From positions 682,001 to 746,000 of the forward strand of contig JAQFVV010006199.1 of assembly GCA_028023455.1 (NCBI GenBank): a stretch of DNA of 64,000 nt, read 5' to 3'. A program made the translations under genes and the position numbers. The DNA is from Epiperipatus broadwayi. Lineage: Eukaryota; Onychophora; Udeonychophora; Euonychophora; Peripatidae. Positions 63,757 to 64,000 of the stretch are shown here, piece by piece (position 1 is the first letter of the stretch; every line of letters starts with the position of its first letter). Under the pieces are notes generated by a model. The model was not told the DNA's origin. It made no database searches and saw nothing but the letters and a program-made list of their open reading frames with translations.

Positions 63757-64000
63757 CATGACTTATGAAATTTTAAACATTCATTTCATCAAAAAATATA
63801 TTTTAATAAAAATTATATTAACCAATCAGTTGATTTCTATTCATAAATCAACTTTTAATTCATTAAGTTATTGCTTTTAAATAACTAAGAGTTGGAAAAA
63901 CAACATTTTCAACATCAAAGATAGCAATCTTTGATTTACTTAATTAACCTGTTGTTACGTTTTTATGGAGAGGATGAGTATTTCTAGAAAAAAAAGAAGA
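63757..64000. other. AT-rich flank
   Basis: Host sequence to the right of the transposon; nothing was recognised. Confidence 0.6.

Overview
The window reads as AT-rich (about three-quarters A+T by eye) nuclear DNA from a metazoan, most likely an invertebrate. It has long homopolymer and dinucleotide runs, tRNA-derived short retroposons, decayed LINE retrotransposons, and cut-and-paste DNA transposons (Merlin-, hAT- and piggyBac-like). No bacterial-type operon organisation is present. I found no intact host protein gene and no convincing exon chain. Nearly all short open frames are chance frames; the protein-like ones all belong to transposable elements. The window is best read as intergenic or deep intronic DNA. 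I cannot name the species; the tRNA-type SINE I would expect to be abundant in octopus genomes was not seen.

Layout from left to right. A retroposed tRNA-Gly copy with a poly-A tail and target duplication lies at 0.66 kb, and a perfect-arm hairpin at 3.1 kb. A heavily decayed but nearly full-length LINE (endonuclease, reverse transcriptase, C-terminal zinc finger) spans 3.7-6.6 kb. A 329-bp tandem duplication follows at 8.9-9.6 kb, and two short inverted-repeat elements at 12.7 and 14.4 kb. A decayed piggyBac transposase lies on the minus strand at 18.2-19.9 kb, then a 173-bp tandem duplication at 20.5 kb. A 5'-truncated RTE-like LINE lies at 21.4-22.9 kb. Copies of a dispersed repeat (family A, containing a tRNA-like stretch) lie at 17.6, 24.4 and 25.7 kb. 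A short, relatively GC-rich unidentified block lies at 29.2-29.6 kb. A second fragment of the 3.7-kb LINE family lies on the minus strand at 33 kb. A second LINE type with an exact in-frame 78-bp duplication lies at 39.1-41.9 kb. At 43.8-46.0 kb, a 1-kb foldback element sits inside a family A copy, with two further copies beside it. A 1.6-kb non-autonomous hAT element with perfect 8-bp target duplications lies at 47.7-49.3 kb.

The most unusual part is 60,485-63,748. This is a Merlin-type DNA transposon with matching termini and a perfect 8-bp target duplication. It retains only the N-terminal half of an ISXO2/IS1016-like transposase. The rest is filled by two tandem arrays (about 170-bp and about 125-bp periods). 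Its left end is a long quasi-palindrome and its right terminus is tandemly duplicated. It looks like a satellite-carrying derivative of a cut-and-paste transposon.

The pieces do not form a pathway. They record successive insertions, including one clear nesting event, with several different mobilising machineries. All assignments come from reading translations and repeat structure by eye; no database search was possible.
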